From an uncultured Phycisphaerales bacterium (GTDB lineage Bacteria; Planctomycetota; Phycisphaerae; Sedimentisphaerales; Anaerobacaceae): a stretch of DNA of 64,000 nt. Below, in pieces: positions 55,998-64,000 of this stretch. The notes under the pieces are model-generated. The model did not search any database. It was given only the letters and a program-made list of their open reading frames with translations, and was not told the origin of the DNA. The number at the start of each line of letters is the position of its first letter. Positions within the stretch are counted from its first letter, which is position 1. Both the position numbers and the translations under genes were made by a program. The stretch lies in the NCBI GenBank assembly GCA_937927975.1, contig CALEZT010000049.1, positions 1-64,000 on the forward strand. Direction: 5' to 3'.

Positions 55998-58112
55998 TTA
56001 TTTCTTTTCCAGACTGATTCGGGCGTCCACGGCGATCGCGGTCGTGCCGGGTCGGCCCACTACGTACGGGTTGATATCCATTTCCTTGATCTCGGGGAAC
56101 TCGGTCACGAGCTGGGAAACCCGCTGCAAGCCCTCCGCAATCGTTTCGATGTCCACGCCTTCCTGACCCCGAACGCCCTGGAGGATCTGGTAGGTCTTGG
56201 TGGTCACCAGCATCTGCTTGGCCTCTTCCGCAGTCAAAGGCGCCAGGTAGAACGAGACGTCCTTGAGCACCTCGACCAGGACGCCGCCCATGCCGAACAT
56301 CATCAGCGGGCCGAACTGCGGGTCCCGGTGCATGCCCAGGATCACTTCCTTGCCGCTGGTGCGGACCATCTCCTGCACCAGAACGCCCAGGATCTTGGCG
56401 TCGGGCTTCTTCTTGGGGATTCGATACATCATCAGATCGAAGGCGTCTTTGACCTCCTGCTCGCTCTTGAGGCCCACCTTGACGCCGCCGACGTCGGACT
56501 TGTGCAGAATGTCCGGCGACCAGATCTTCAGCACGACCGGGTAGCCGAGTTGCTGGGCGATGCTCGCGGCCTGGTCGGCCGTCGTGGCGATCGAGCCTCG
56601 CGGCGTGGCGAAGCCATACGCTTCGATGATGTCCTTGGCCTCGGCCTCGCCGATGTCGAGCAGGCCCTGACGCAGGTGCCGTTCGACGATGCTCTCAACC
56701 TTGCGGCGGTTGACGGAGAACAGGCGGACCACTCGCTTGGGCCGGCCCTTCCACCGCACGTATTCGGACATCACGTACAGCGTTCCAACCGCGCTTTCCG
56801 GTGAATCGTACTGCGGGACTCCGCCCTTGCGCAGGACCTGGATGCCCGGCTCGACCTTCTCGGCGCCGAGGAAGCAGGCCAGAACGGGTTTGCCTTTCTT
56901 CTTGGCGATCTTCACGAGCGCCTCGGCGGTCTCCTTGCTCTGGGTCATCGCCTGAGGCGTCAGCAGCACGACCGCGGAATCGACGTTCGGATCGTCCAGC
57001 GTGACGTCGATCGCATACTCGTATCGATCGGCCAGCGCGTCGCCGAGCACGTCGACGGGGTTGTGCACGTTGGCGGCCGCAGGCAGCTTCTCCGCCAGCT
57101 TCTTCTTGGTCTCGTCGGTCAGCTTGGCGAAGGTCAGGCCCTTCTGCTCGATCGCGTCGGCGGCCATGATGCCCGGTCCGCCGGCGTTCGTGATGACCGC
57201 CACCCGCGGCCCCTTCGGCAGCGGCTGATTGGCGAAGGCCTGGGCGAAATCGAACTGCTCTTTGATCGACTCGCAGCGGATGACGCCGGCCCGACGGAAC
57301 GCGGACTCGTACGCGACATCCCCGCCGGCCAGACTGCCGGTGTGGGACGAAGCGGCCTTAGCGCCGGCGGCGGTGCTGCCGGATTTCATCAGGAGGATCG
57401 GTTTCTTCTGGGAGATCAGCTCGGCCTCCCGCACGAAGGCGTTGCCGTCTTTGATGTTCTCGAGGTAGCCTGCGATGACCTTGGTCTCCCGCTGGGAGCC
57501 GAAGGTCTCGATCAGATCCAGTTCGTCGACGTCGGCCTTGTTGCCGATGCTCACCAGGCTGCTGAAGCCGATGCCGTTGGCGTTCGCGGTGTCCAGAATC
57601 GCCGCCAGCAGGGCGCCGGACTGGGAGATGTACGCGATGCCGCCGGGGACCGGCAGGTCGCCGCCGAAACTGGCGTTGAGCTTGTGGGAGGGAGAGATCA
57701 GCCCCAGGCAGTTGGGACCGACGAATCGAATCCCCGACCGTCGGGCGATCTGAATGATCTCGTCTTCGAGCTTCTTGCCGTCGGGTCCCACTTCCTTGAA
57801 GCCCGCGGTAATGATGATGACGGATTTGACGCGGACTTTCGCACACTCTTCCAGCACGCCGGCGACGTACTGGGCAGGCACGATCACGATCACCAGATCC
57901 GGCGTCTCGCCGATCGAGGCCAGATCCGGGTAGACCTTGAGCCCGTCGATTTCATCGGCTTTGGGGTTGATGGGGAAGATTTTTCCCGCGTAGCCGCCTG
58001 CGACCAGATTGACCAGGATCTCGTATCCCACCTTGCCCTTCTGGCGGGACGCCCCGACGATCGCAACCGACTTCGGGTTGAAAAACGTTTGAAGACTCAT
58101 GCCGATGTTCAT
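55998..58112 (-). CDS. acetate-CoA ligase (ADP-forming), fused alpha-beta type
   Basis: 704 residues from the ATG at 58112 (a second in-frame ATG at 58100 fits the family start better). CoA-binding Rossmann domain at about 8-130 ('FFNPKSVAIVGASRQKGKVG', 'FVGPNCLGLISPSHKLNASF'), a succinyl-CoA-synthetase-like part with 'YISQSGALLAAILDTA' and the phospho-His loop 'KAASSHTGSLAGGDVAYESA', then an ATP-grasp domain at about 480-700 ('AYGFATPRGSIATTADQAAS', 'PVVLKIWSPDILHKSDVGGV', 'EMDINPYVVG'). It interconverts acetyl-CoA, ADP and phosphate with acetate, CoA and ATP, so it can conserve energy in the direction opposite to Acs. First gene of the leftward operon. Confidence 0.94.
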   Translation of the reverse strand: MNIGMSLQTFFNPKSVAIVGASRQKGKVGYEILVNLVAGGYAGKIFPINPKADEIDGLKVYPDLASIGETPDLVIVIVPAQYVAGVLEECAKVRVKSVIIITAGFKEVGPDGKKLEDEIIQIARRSGIRFVGPNCLGLISPSHKLNASFGGDLPVPGGIAYISQSGALLAAILDTANANGIGFSSLVSIGNKADVDELDLIETFGSQRETKVIAGYLENIKDGNAFVREAELISQKKPILLMKSGSTAAGAKAASSHTGSLAGGDVAYESAFRRAGVIRCESIKEQFDFAQAFANQPLPKGPRVAVITNAGGPGIMAADAIEQKGLTFAKLTDETKKKLAEKLPAAANVHNPVDVLGDALADRYEYAIDVTLDDPNVDSAVVLLTPQAMTQSKETAEALVKIAKKKGKPVLACFLGAEKVEPGIQVLRKGGVPQYDSPESAVGTLYVMSEYVRWKGRPKRVVRLFSVNRRKVESIVERHLRQGLLDIGEAEAKDIIEAYGFATPRGSIATTADQAASIAQQLGYPVVLKIWSPDILHKSDVGGVKVGLKSEQEVKDAFDLMMYRIPKKKPDAKILGVLVQEMVRTSGKEVILGMHRDPQFGPLMMFGMGGVLVEVLKDVSFYLAPLTAEEAKQMLVTTKTYQILQGVRGQEGVDIETIAEGLQRVSQLVTEFPEIKEMDINPYVVGRPGTTAIAVDARISLEKK

Positions 58113-58366
58113 CCTTTCTTAAGCAGGATCGCTCAGAAAAGTCGCCGATTCTATGAGTAGTTTCGGCCGACTGCAAGACTTTTTCAAGGCGGGCACTGGC
58201 TTCAAGGCCGGGCAACGCCCATCAAAATCATCTCCGACTGCTGGGGTGCTGTAACAAAGGCGCTATTCTATAACCTTTCACGCCTCGGATTCAAAGAAAA
58301 AATGCGGCTTCTGCGACCCGGATGCGTCCGCGGCGGGTTCTGGACCCTGTCTCACGTTGTCGGCGG

Positions 58367-58395
58367 TTGCCTCAGAGGCCTCGATCTGGTAAAAT
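58367..58395 (+). promoter_or_regulatory. candidate sigma70-type promoter for the lamin-tail/CotH gene
   Basis: TTGCCT (58367-58372) and TAAAAT (58390-58395) are 17 bases apart, 38 bases upstream of the start at 58434. The rest of 58113-58433 has no supported gene. Confidence 0.45.
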
Positions 58396-58433
58396 AGGAT
58401 AGATTCCGGCCAAGGCCTCGACGGAGGGCCGGT

Positions 58434-61400
58434 ATGCGTTTTTCTTCGAGTGGGGCTGTGCTGCAAAGTCCGATGGCGGAGTGCCTGATGAGATGGTTGT
58501 CGATTCTATGTCTGGTGGGCATCGTGTCCCAGTGCGGTCTCATTGCGACACCGGTCGCGGCGGCGGACCCCTCCGTCCTGCGGATCAACGAAATCATGGC
58601 GTCCAACAGTTCCTCGACCAAGGACCCCCAGGGACACTACGACGACTGGATCGAATTGCACAACCCCGGCGAGGCGGTGATCGATGCTGCCGGCCTGTAT
58701 CTGACCGATAATCTCTCCGAACCGACCAAGTGGCGGATTCCGACCGATCGCCCTGCTCTTACGATTATACCCCCAAAGGGGTATCTCCTCGTCTGGGCCG
58801 ACGGGGATGTGGCCGCCGCGGGTCTGCACGCCGGGTTTCGACTGAGCGCGTCGGGCGATCAGGTCGCCTTGTACGCCTCCGATGGCGTGACCCTGATCGA
58901 CAGCGTCGAGTTCGCAGAGCAACACCCCGACATCTCTTTCGGCCGGGACTCCGTTGATCCCTCGCAGTGGCGCTATTTCGGGCTGCCCACGCCCGGCGCG
59001 GCCAATACCGCCCCCTATCTCGGGCGGGTTGCGGATCTGGGGTTCAGCCACAGTCGCGGCTTCTATGACGATCCGTTCCTCGTGGCCATCACGACGCAGA
59101 CAGCCGACGCGAAAATCTACTACACAATCGACGGTTCCTCTCCCTTCGATCTCAGGACCGGTCTGCCCGTCGGAACGCCCTACTCCGGCCCGGTCCCGAT
59201 CACGACAACCACCTGCCTGCGGGCCGGCGCGTCCCAGCCCGGCTGGCTGTCCACCAAGATCGTCACCCACACCTATATCTTCCTGAATGATGTCATCAAT
59301 CAGGCCACGAATCCCCAGACCGGGGCCCAGGTCACCCCGACCGGGTATCCCACCTCCTGGGGTTCCGTCGCAGGCGACTACCAGATGGACCCCGACGTCG
59401 TCGGCCCAAACGGCAAGGACCGCTTCAATGGCCTCTACGCGCAAACGATCCGTGACGACCTCAGGGCCGTGCCGACCATTTCCCTCGTGATGGCCAGGGA
59501 CGACTGGTTCGGCTCCAAGGGAATCTACATCAACCAGTCCCAGGACGGGACCGAACGGGTCGCGTCGCTTGAGTACATCGACCCTGCCACAGGCGACACG
59601 CTCCAGGCCAATTGCGCCATCGCCATGCAAGGCGGCGTCACCGGCGGCGGCACCAGTCTCCAGCGATGGAAGACCTTCAAGCTCTCCATGCGGCCTCGCT
59701 TCAAGACCCACACCGACGACGGTTTGCCCACAGGCGGTCCCTCCGAGTTGGAGAATCGCCTGTTCCCCGACTCGCCTCTGACGAGTCTGAACACCGTCGT
59801 GCTCGACGCGGTCCTGAACCACTCCTGGCTCCACGCCGGAACGGATCAACAACAGACCGCAACCTACATCCAGGACCAGTACGTCGCGGACCTCCACAAC
59901 GCGCTCGGCGGCCATTCCCCCCACGGCGCCTACGTCCACCTCTATCTCGACGGGCTCTACTGGGGGATGTACTACCTTCACGAACGACCGGACCACGCCT
60001 GGGCCGCCCAAACCTTCGGAGGCGACGCGAGCGAATACGATGCGATCAAGCACGGCGCCAGCGGCGTCATCAACAACGGCGTCAACGGCAGCGCATCGAC
60101 CCGCTACAACGCCATGGTCGCCGCAGCCAACGCGGTTGCGTCCGACCCGAGCAGCGCCGCCAAGTACCAGGCTCTCTGCGATCTTCTCGACGTCGATGAC
60201 TTCATCGCCTATCTGCTGGCCAACTGGTACGCCGGCAACCACGACTGGCCGCACAAAAACTGGTACGCCACCCATCGCAACACGCCCGATGGCAAGTGGC
60301 GGTTCCATTCCTGGGACGCCGAGCACACGACCGAAGGCACAAACAGCGTCGCCCAGAGCCCGTCGGATATTCACGCCAGACTTGCCGGCAATGCGGAATA
60401 CCGCCTGCGGTTCGCGGACGCCATCCATCGCAGCTTCTTCCACGAGGGTCCGCTGACGCACCCTGCAGCCGCGGATCTCTACAAGGTCCGCATGGACCAG
60501 ATCGATCGCGCGATCGTCGGCGAATCCGCCCGCTGGGGCGACAACCGTCGCCCGACCAACCCTTACACGCGCGCCGACTGGCTCAATACGCAGAACACCA
60601 AACTGGCCGGCTTCTTCCCGACCCGAAGCAACCAGGTCCTCGCCTCGCTCAGGAATGCGAACCTGTATCCGCAGGTGGCAGCGCCCGAATTTCGCATCAA
60701 CGGCGCCCTTCAACATGGAGGGCACGCCGCCCTTGGATCGGTCCTCTCGATGACCGCGGGAGCAGGAGACATCTGGTACACCCTGGACGGCACGGACCCT
60801 CGCGTGCCCGGCACCGTGCCAGGCGTCAGCAGTTCCACGATCCTGGTGGCCGAGGATGGGCTCAGGCTGGCGATGGTCCCGACCGGACCCATCGACGACG
60901 CGTGGAAGAGCGATCCGATGTTCTCGTCGGGCGCCTGGCAGATCGGCTATGGCGGCGTCGGTTTCGAGCGGAGCACCGGATACGAGAGGCACTTCTCGAT
61001 TGACGTGCAGGCCGCGATGTATGGCAAGAACGCGACCTGCTATATCCGCATGCCGTTCGTGCTCGACGCCGGAGTGCTGAAGAACCTCGCCTCGCTCACC
61101 CTGAACGTTCGGTATGACGACGGCTTTATCGCCTACCTCAACGGCGTGGAGATTCAGCGGGTCAACTTCACCGGAACCCCGGCGTGGGACTCCAGAGCCG
61201 CCGCCAGCCACTCCGACGTGGACGCGGTGAACCTGGAGTCATTCGACGTCGGCAGCCACGTCGGTCTTCTCCGCGCGGGCGGCAACGTACTGGCGATTCA
61301 AGGGCTGAACGAATCACCCACCAGCTCCGACTTCCTGATTTCGGCGGAGTTGATCGGCGGCAATACCCCGACTGGCGTCTCCTCCACCGGCGTCGCCCCC

Positions 61401-63008
61401 GCCGCGGTCCGATACACCGCAACCATCCCTCTGTCGAGCACCGTGGTCGTCAAGTCACGCTCTCTCAGCAATGGCGTCTGGAGCGCGCTGAACGAAGCGG
61501 TTTTTGCGGTCGGTCCTGTGGCCCAGAGCCTGCGGATCAGCGAGATCATGTACCATCCGGCTTCTGAAATCTCAGATCTGAAATCTCAGATCTCAGAGGC
61601 CGAGTTCGTCGAGTTGACCAATATCGGCTCTCAGACGATCAATCTGCATCTCGTACGTTTCGCCAAGGGCATCGCGTTCACCTTCCCCAGCTTCGACTTG
61701 GCCCCAGGGGGCTATTGCCTGCTGGTCAAGAACCTCGCTGCCTTTGAAGCAGTCTATGGCAACAAGCTGCCGGTCGTCGGCCAGTACACAGGCAGCCTGG
61801 ACAACGCAGGCGAAATGATCGAACTGCTCGACGCCGTGGGGCAGGTCATCCAGAGCTTCGAATACAAGGACAACTGGTTCGATCTGACCGATGGGCTTGG
61901 GTTCTCGTTGACGATGCGAGATCCACGCACAGGCGACCCTGGCAATAAGAGCGCCTGGCGGCCGAGCGCCCTGGCAGGCGGCTCGCCGGGCACAGACGAC
62001 AACGGCTTGGTCCCTGAGCCCGGCTCGGTCGTAATCAACGAGATCCTGTCCAATCCTTCCGGCGGCTCCGATTGGATCGAACTGTACAACACGACCGACC
62101 GCTCGATCGACCTCGGCGGCTGGTTCCTCTCCGACGACGGCAACGACCTGACCAAGTACCGGATCGCCCAGGGCACAAGCATCCCGGCCAAAGGGTACAT
62201 CGTCTTTACACAGGATCAGCACTTCGGCAATTCGGCCGATCCCGGCTCTCGCAAGAGCTTCGGCCTGGCCAAAGACGGCGAAACCGTCTATCTGCACTCG
62301 GGCCTGGATGGGATTCTGACCGGCTACAGCGAAAAGGAGAAGTTCGACGCCTCCGAGCCTGGAGTCTCGCTGGGCCGCTGGCAGAAGAGCACGGGAACGT
62401 ACAACTTCGTTGCGTTGGCGGAGCCCACGCCGGGACAGGCCAACGCCGCTCCGCTCGTCGGGCCGGTCGTCATTACCGAGATCATGTACCATCCGGCGGA
62501 TCAGCCCGACGCCGAATACGTGGAGTTGCTCAACATCGGCGACGAGTCCATCGCTTTCTATGATGCGGAGAAAGGGGCTCCTTGGCGGTTGACCGACGAC
62601 TTGGCGAGGCCCCCCGTCGAGATGTTCTTCCCGAGCGATCCGGTCGTGTATCTGCTGCCTGGCGAGTATCTGATCCTGGCCAGAGACCCTGCTTTGATTC
62701 GCGCTGTGCACGCGTTGCCCACTCGCGTCAAAATCCTCGGCTGGGGGCCCGGCAGACTGTCCGACGCCGCAGGGAAGATCCAACTGAGCCGGCCGTTCCC
62801 GGTCGATGCTGACGGCCGGATCGAGTGGCTGCGAGTGGACCGGATCTCGTACAGCGACGGCTCGCATCCGCAGGATTTCGCGACCGGCTCGGACCCCTGG
62901 CCCGTCGGGGCGAACGGTCTGGGCATGTCGCTCCGTCGCATCGACCCGCACGCTTATGGAAACGACCCGGACAACTGGCAGGCGGCGCCGCCATCGCCGG
63001 GGCGATAG
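58434..63008 (+). CDS. large secreted lamin-tail / CotH-domain protein
   Basis: 1524 residues, GGAGGG five bases before the ATG. Signal segment at about 20-44 ('LSILCLVGIVSQCGLIAT'). Order of modules: lamin-tail domain 1 (about 46-165, 'LRINEIMASNSSSTKDPQGH'), a chitobiase-like beta domain ('IYYTIDGSSPFDLRTG', about 205-255), a CotH kinase-like region (about 330-680; 'GLYWGMYYLHERPDHAW', 'WRFHSWDAEHTTEG'), a second chitobiase-like unit ('IWYTLDGTDPRVPG'), a jelly roll ('FIAYLNGVEIQR'), then lamin-tail domains 2 to 4 (near 1032, 1197 and 1341). Typical of very large planctomycete surface proteins; probably cell-surface attachment or spore-coat-like phosphorylation. A short repeat lies in frame in domain 2. 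Confidence 0.88.
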   Translation: MRFSSSGAVLQSPMAECLMRWLSILCLVGIVSQCGLIATPVAAADPSVLRINEIMASNSSSTKDPQGHYDDWIELHNPGEAVIDAAGLYLTDNLSEPTKWRIPTDRPALTIIPPKGYLLVWADGDVAAAGLHAGFRLSASGDQVALYASDGVTLIDSVEFAEQHPDISFGRDSVDPSQWRYFGLPTPGAANTAPYLGRVADLGFSHSRGFYDDPFLVAITTQTADAKIYYTIDGSSPFDLRTGLPVGTPYSGPVPITTTTCLRAGASQPGWLSTKIVTHTYIFLNDVINQATNPQTGAQVTPTGYPTSWGSVAGDYQMDPDVVGPNGKDRFNGLYAQTIRDDLRAVPTISLVMARDDWFGSKGIYINQSQDGTERVASLEYIDPATGDTLQANCAIAMQGGVTGGGTSLQRWKTFKLSMRPRFKTHTDDGLPTGGPSELENRLFPDSPLTSLNTVVLDAVLNHSWLHAGTDQQQTATYIQDQYVADLHNALGGHSPHGAYVHLYLDGLYWGMYYLHERPDHAWAAQTFGGDASEYDAIKHGASGVINNGVNGSASTRYNAMVAAANAVASDPSSAAKYQALCDLLDVDDFIAYLLANWYAGNHDWPHKNWYATHRNTPDGKWRFHSWDAEHTTEGTNSVAQSPSDIHARLAGNAEYRLRFADAIHRSFFHEGPLTHPAAADLYKVRMDQIDRAIVGESARWGDNRRPTNPYTRADWLNTQNTKLAGFFPTRSNQVLASLRNANLYPQVAAPEFRINGALQHGGHAALGSVLSMTAGAGDIWYTLDGTDPRVPGTVPGVSSSTILVAEDGLRLAMVPTGPIDDAWKSDPMFSSGAWQIGYGGVGFERSTGYERHFSIDVQAAMYGKNATCYIRMPFVLDAGVLKNLASLTLNVRYDDGFIAYLNGVEIQRVNFTGTPAWDSRAAASHSDVDAVNLESFDVGSHVGLLRAGGNVLAIQGLNESPTSSDFLISAELIGGNTPTGVSSTGVAPAAVRYTATIPLSSTVVVKSRSLSNGVWSALNEAVFAVGPVAQSLRISEIMYHPASEISDLKSQISEAEFVELTNIGSQTINLHLVRFAKGIAFTFPSFDLAPGGYCLLVKNLAAFEAVYGNKLPVVGQYTGSLDNAGEMIELLDAVGQVIQSFEYKDNWFDLTDGLGFSLTMRDPRTGDPGNKSAWRPSALAGGSPGTDDNGLVPEPGSVVINEILSNPSGGSDWIELYNTTDRSIDLGGWFLSDDGNDLTKYRIAQGTSIPAKGYIVFTQDQHFGNSADPGSRKSFGLAKDGETVYLHSGLDGILTGYSEKEKFDASEPGVSLGRWQKSTGTYNFVALAEPTPGQANAAPLVGPVVITEIMYHPADQPDAEYVELLNIGDESIAFYDAEKGAPWRLTDDLARPPVEMFFPSDPVVYLLPGEYLILARDPALIRAVHALPTRVKILGWGPGRLSDAAGKIQLSRPFPVDADGRIEWLRVDRISYSDGSHPQDFATGSDPWPVGANGLGMSLRRIDPHAYGNDPDNWQAAPPSPGR

Positions 63009-63038
63009 CACAGAAACACAGAGATTTCGGAGATGTGA

Positions 63039-64000
63039 GTGGTGAAAGCCAATTTGACCTTGATGACGGCCCTCCTGGCCTTTTGCCCGACTGCCTGGGC
63101 GGATTGCCCGCCGGGAGACTTGAACCGCGACTGCCGGGTGAACGCGAGCGATCTGCTCCTGTTCACACAGAGTTGGCTGGTTGGATCGGACTGTCCCGCG
63201 GATTTGAATCGAACGGGCAACGTGAATGCGGTGGATCTGGCCCTCTTCGCGAACCAGTGGCGGCAGACCGGCTGCCCGATCGTCATCAATGAGATCCTCG
63301 CCCACGCTCACGCGGAGGCTTCGGACTGGGTCGAGCTGTACAACGTCAGCGACATTCCCGTCGATATCGGCGGCTGGTATCTCAGCGACAACCCGAACGA
63401 CCTGTGGCGGTATCAGATCCCGGCCGGCACGATCGTCGAGCCGAACGAGTACGTCGTGCTCTACGAAACCACGAATTTCGCCAACCCATTCGATCCTGGC
63501 GTGTTCGTGCCGTTCGCGTTCAGCGAGAACGGCGAGGGCGTCTACCTGTCATCGGGCGACGATCCCCTGTATCCGCAATTCGTCGTCTCCGAGGTGTTCG
63601 GAGCCTCCGAGACCAGCGTCTCCTTCGGGCGATACCTCACCAGCGACGGGACGTATCATTTCGTCTTCATGTCCGAACTGACGCCGGGCCGGGCCAACGC
63701 CTATCCGCTCGTCGGTCCGGTGGTGATCGACGAGATCATGTACCATCCGCCGGGCAACGCCGACGCGGAGTACGTCGAGTTGCTCAATATCAGCAAGGGG
63801 CCCGTCACGCTGTTCGACTTTTCCTGCAACGAACCCTGGCGGCTGACGGACGACTCGGGCATCGACTTCTACTTCCCGAGCGACACGCCGGTGACGCTCG
63901 ATCCCGGCCGGCACGTCCTGCTGGTCCGAGACCCGCGCGCGATGCGGATCTATCACGTCCCTGCGGACGCGGTGATGTTCGACTGGGGTTCCGGCAGGCT
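63039..64000 (+). CDS. secreted protein with N-terminal dockerin-like repeats and lamin-tail domains, cut by window end
   Basis: The frame begins at GTG 63039 (GGAG six bases ahead; GTG 63042 also possible) and is open to the right edge. Signal peptide 'LTLMTALLAFCPTAWA' is followed at once by two dockerin-type calcium repeats, 'GDLNRDCRVNASDLLLFTQS' and 'ADLNRTGNVNAVDLALFANQ'. Two lamin-tail domains follow: 'IVINEILAHAHAEASDWVEL' and 'VVIDEIMYHPPGNADAEYVE'. The second closely resembles the last domain of the preceding protein (including 'EPWRLTDDSG' against 'APWRLTDDLA'), so the two genes are tandem paralogues in part. They are separated by only 30 bp and probably co-transcribed. Confidence 0.85.
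   Translation, partial: MVKANLTLMTALLAFCPTAWADCPPGDLNRDCRVNASDLLLFTQSWLVGSDCPADLNRTGNVNAVDLALFANQWRQTGCPIVINEILAHAHAEASDWVELYNVSDIPVDIGGWYLSDNPNDLWRYQIPAGTIVEPNEYVVLYETTNFANPFDPGVFVPFAFSENGEGVYLSSGDDPLYPQFVVSEVFGASETSVSFGRYLTSDGTYHFVFMSELTPGRANAYPLVGPVVIDEIMYHPPGNADAEYVELLNISKGPVTLFDFSCNEPWRLTDDSGIDFYFPSDTPVTLDPGRHVLLVRDPRAMRIYHVPADAVMFDWGSGR

Overview
The window is high-G+C bacterial chromosome and looks like a planctomycete, probably of the Phycisphaerae/Sedimentisphaerales type. This is inferred from gene content; no rRNA or tRNA gene is present to confirm it. The clues are prepilin-like 'FTLIELLVVI' proteins ending in a short C-terminal box, secreted sugar-active proteins of the DUF1080, DUF2961, DUF3472, DUF5060 and GxGYxYP families, Tat-exported aldo/keto-reductase-like and xylose-isomerase-like proteins, PQQ-type propellers, dockerin-like repeats, lamin-tail/CotH surface proteins, and a broken member of the 'ANRxNAxKSTGPRT' family. 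Most genes have clear AGGAG-type ribosome sites.

Layout. 1-1556 is the 3' part of tex. 1867-17491 is a secretome-rich stretch: two prepilin-like proteins, DUF3472, GxGYxYP, a Tat-type oxidoreductase-like protein, an M23 peptidase, DUF1080, an anchored SGNH-TPR protein with a DUF2130 partner, and DUF2961. It is interrupted at 8.3-9.5 kb by a lower-G+C two-gene unit (DUF488 plus an unrecognised protein). 17.6-21.1 kb is a repeat-laden scar zone holding a truncated PIN toxin, a truncated ParE toxin, both with antitoxin-like partners, one orphan gene and a split pseudogene. 21.2-27.1 kb holds a Na+/Ca2+ exchanger, a type II 3-dehydroquinate synthase, a small Cys-motif protein, an intact BrnT/CopG-like pair, an ADP-ribosylglycohydrolase and an esterase. 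27.6-33.9 kb holds an iron-type alcohol dehydrogenase, an outer-membrane barrel, CBS and ferredoxin proteins, a NarL-type regulator, a glycogen phosphorylase and MarC. 34-45 kb is again carbohydrate-related, ending in a giant three-module enzyme. 45.1-49.3 kb has ApbE, a Phd antitoxin with a gutted PIN toxin, a TIGR03960-type radical SAM protein and a single-domain response regulator.

The most coherent functional unit is 49.5-58.1 kb. AMP-forming acetyl-CoA synthetase (acs) and an OFA-type transporter run rightward. Converging on them across a strong shared terminator is a leftward operon of ADP-forming acetyl-CoA synthetase, an acetyl-CoA hydrolase/transferase fused to a GNAT acetyltransferase, and an AcuC-like deacetylase. 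The Acs acetylation motif is intact, so this reads as an acetate/acetyl-CoA switch with its own acetylation control. The window ends with two tandem lamin-tail proteins, the second cut by the edge.

Dispersed small repeats are a second theme: a 105-bp direct repeat, palindromic 'CCTGAGCG...' elements, 'CAGATT' repeats, several perfect hairpins, and one short repeat that lies in frame inside a coding sequence. At least three toxin genes have lost their catalytic part while the neighbouring antitoxin-like gene remains open.
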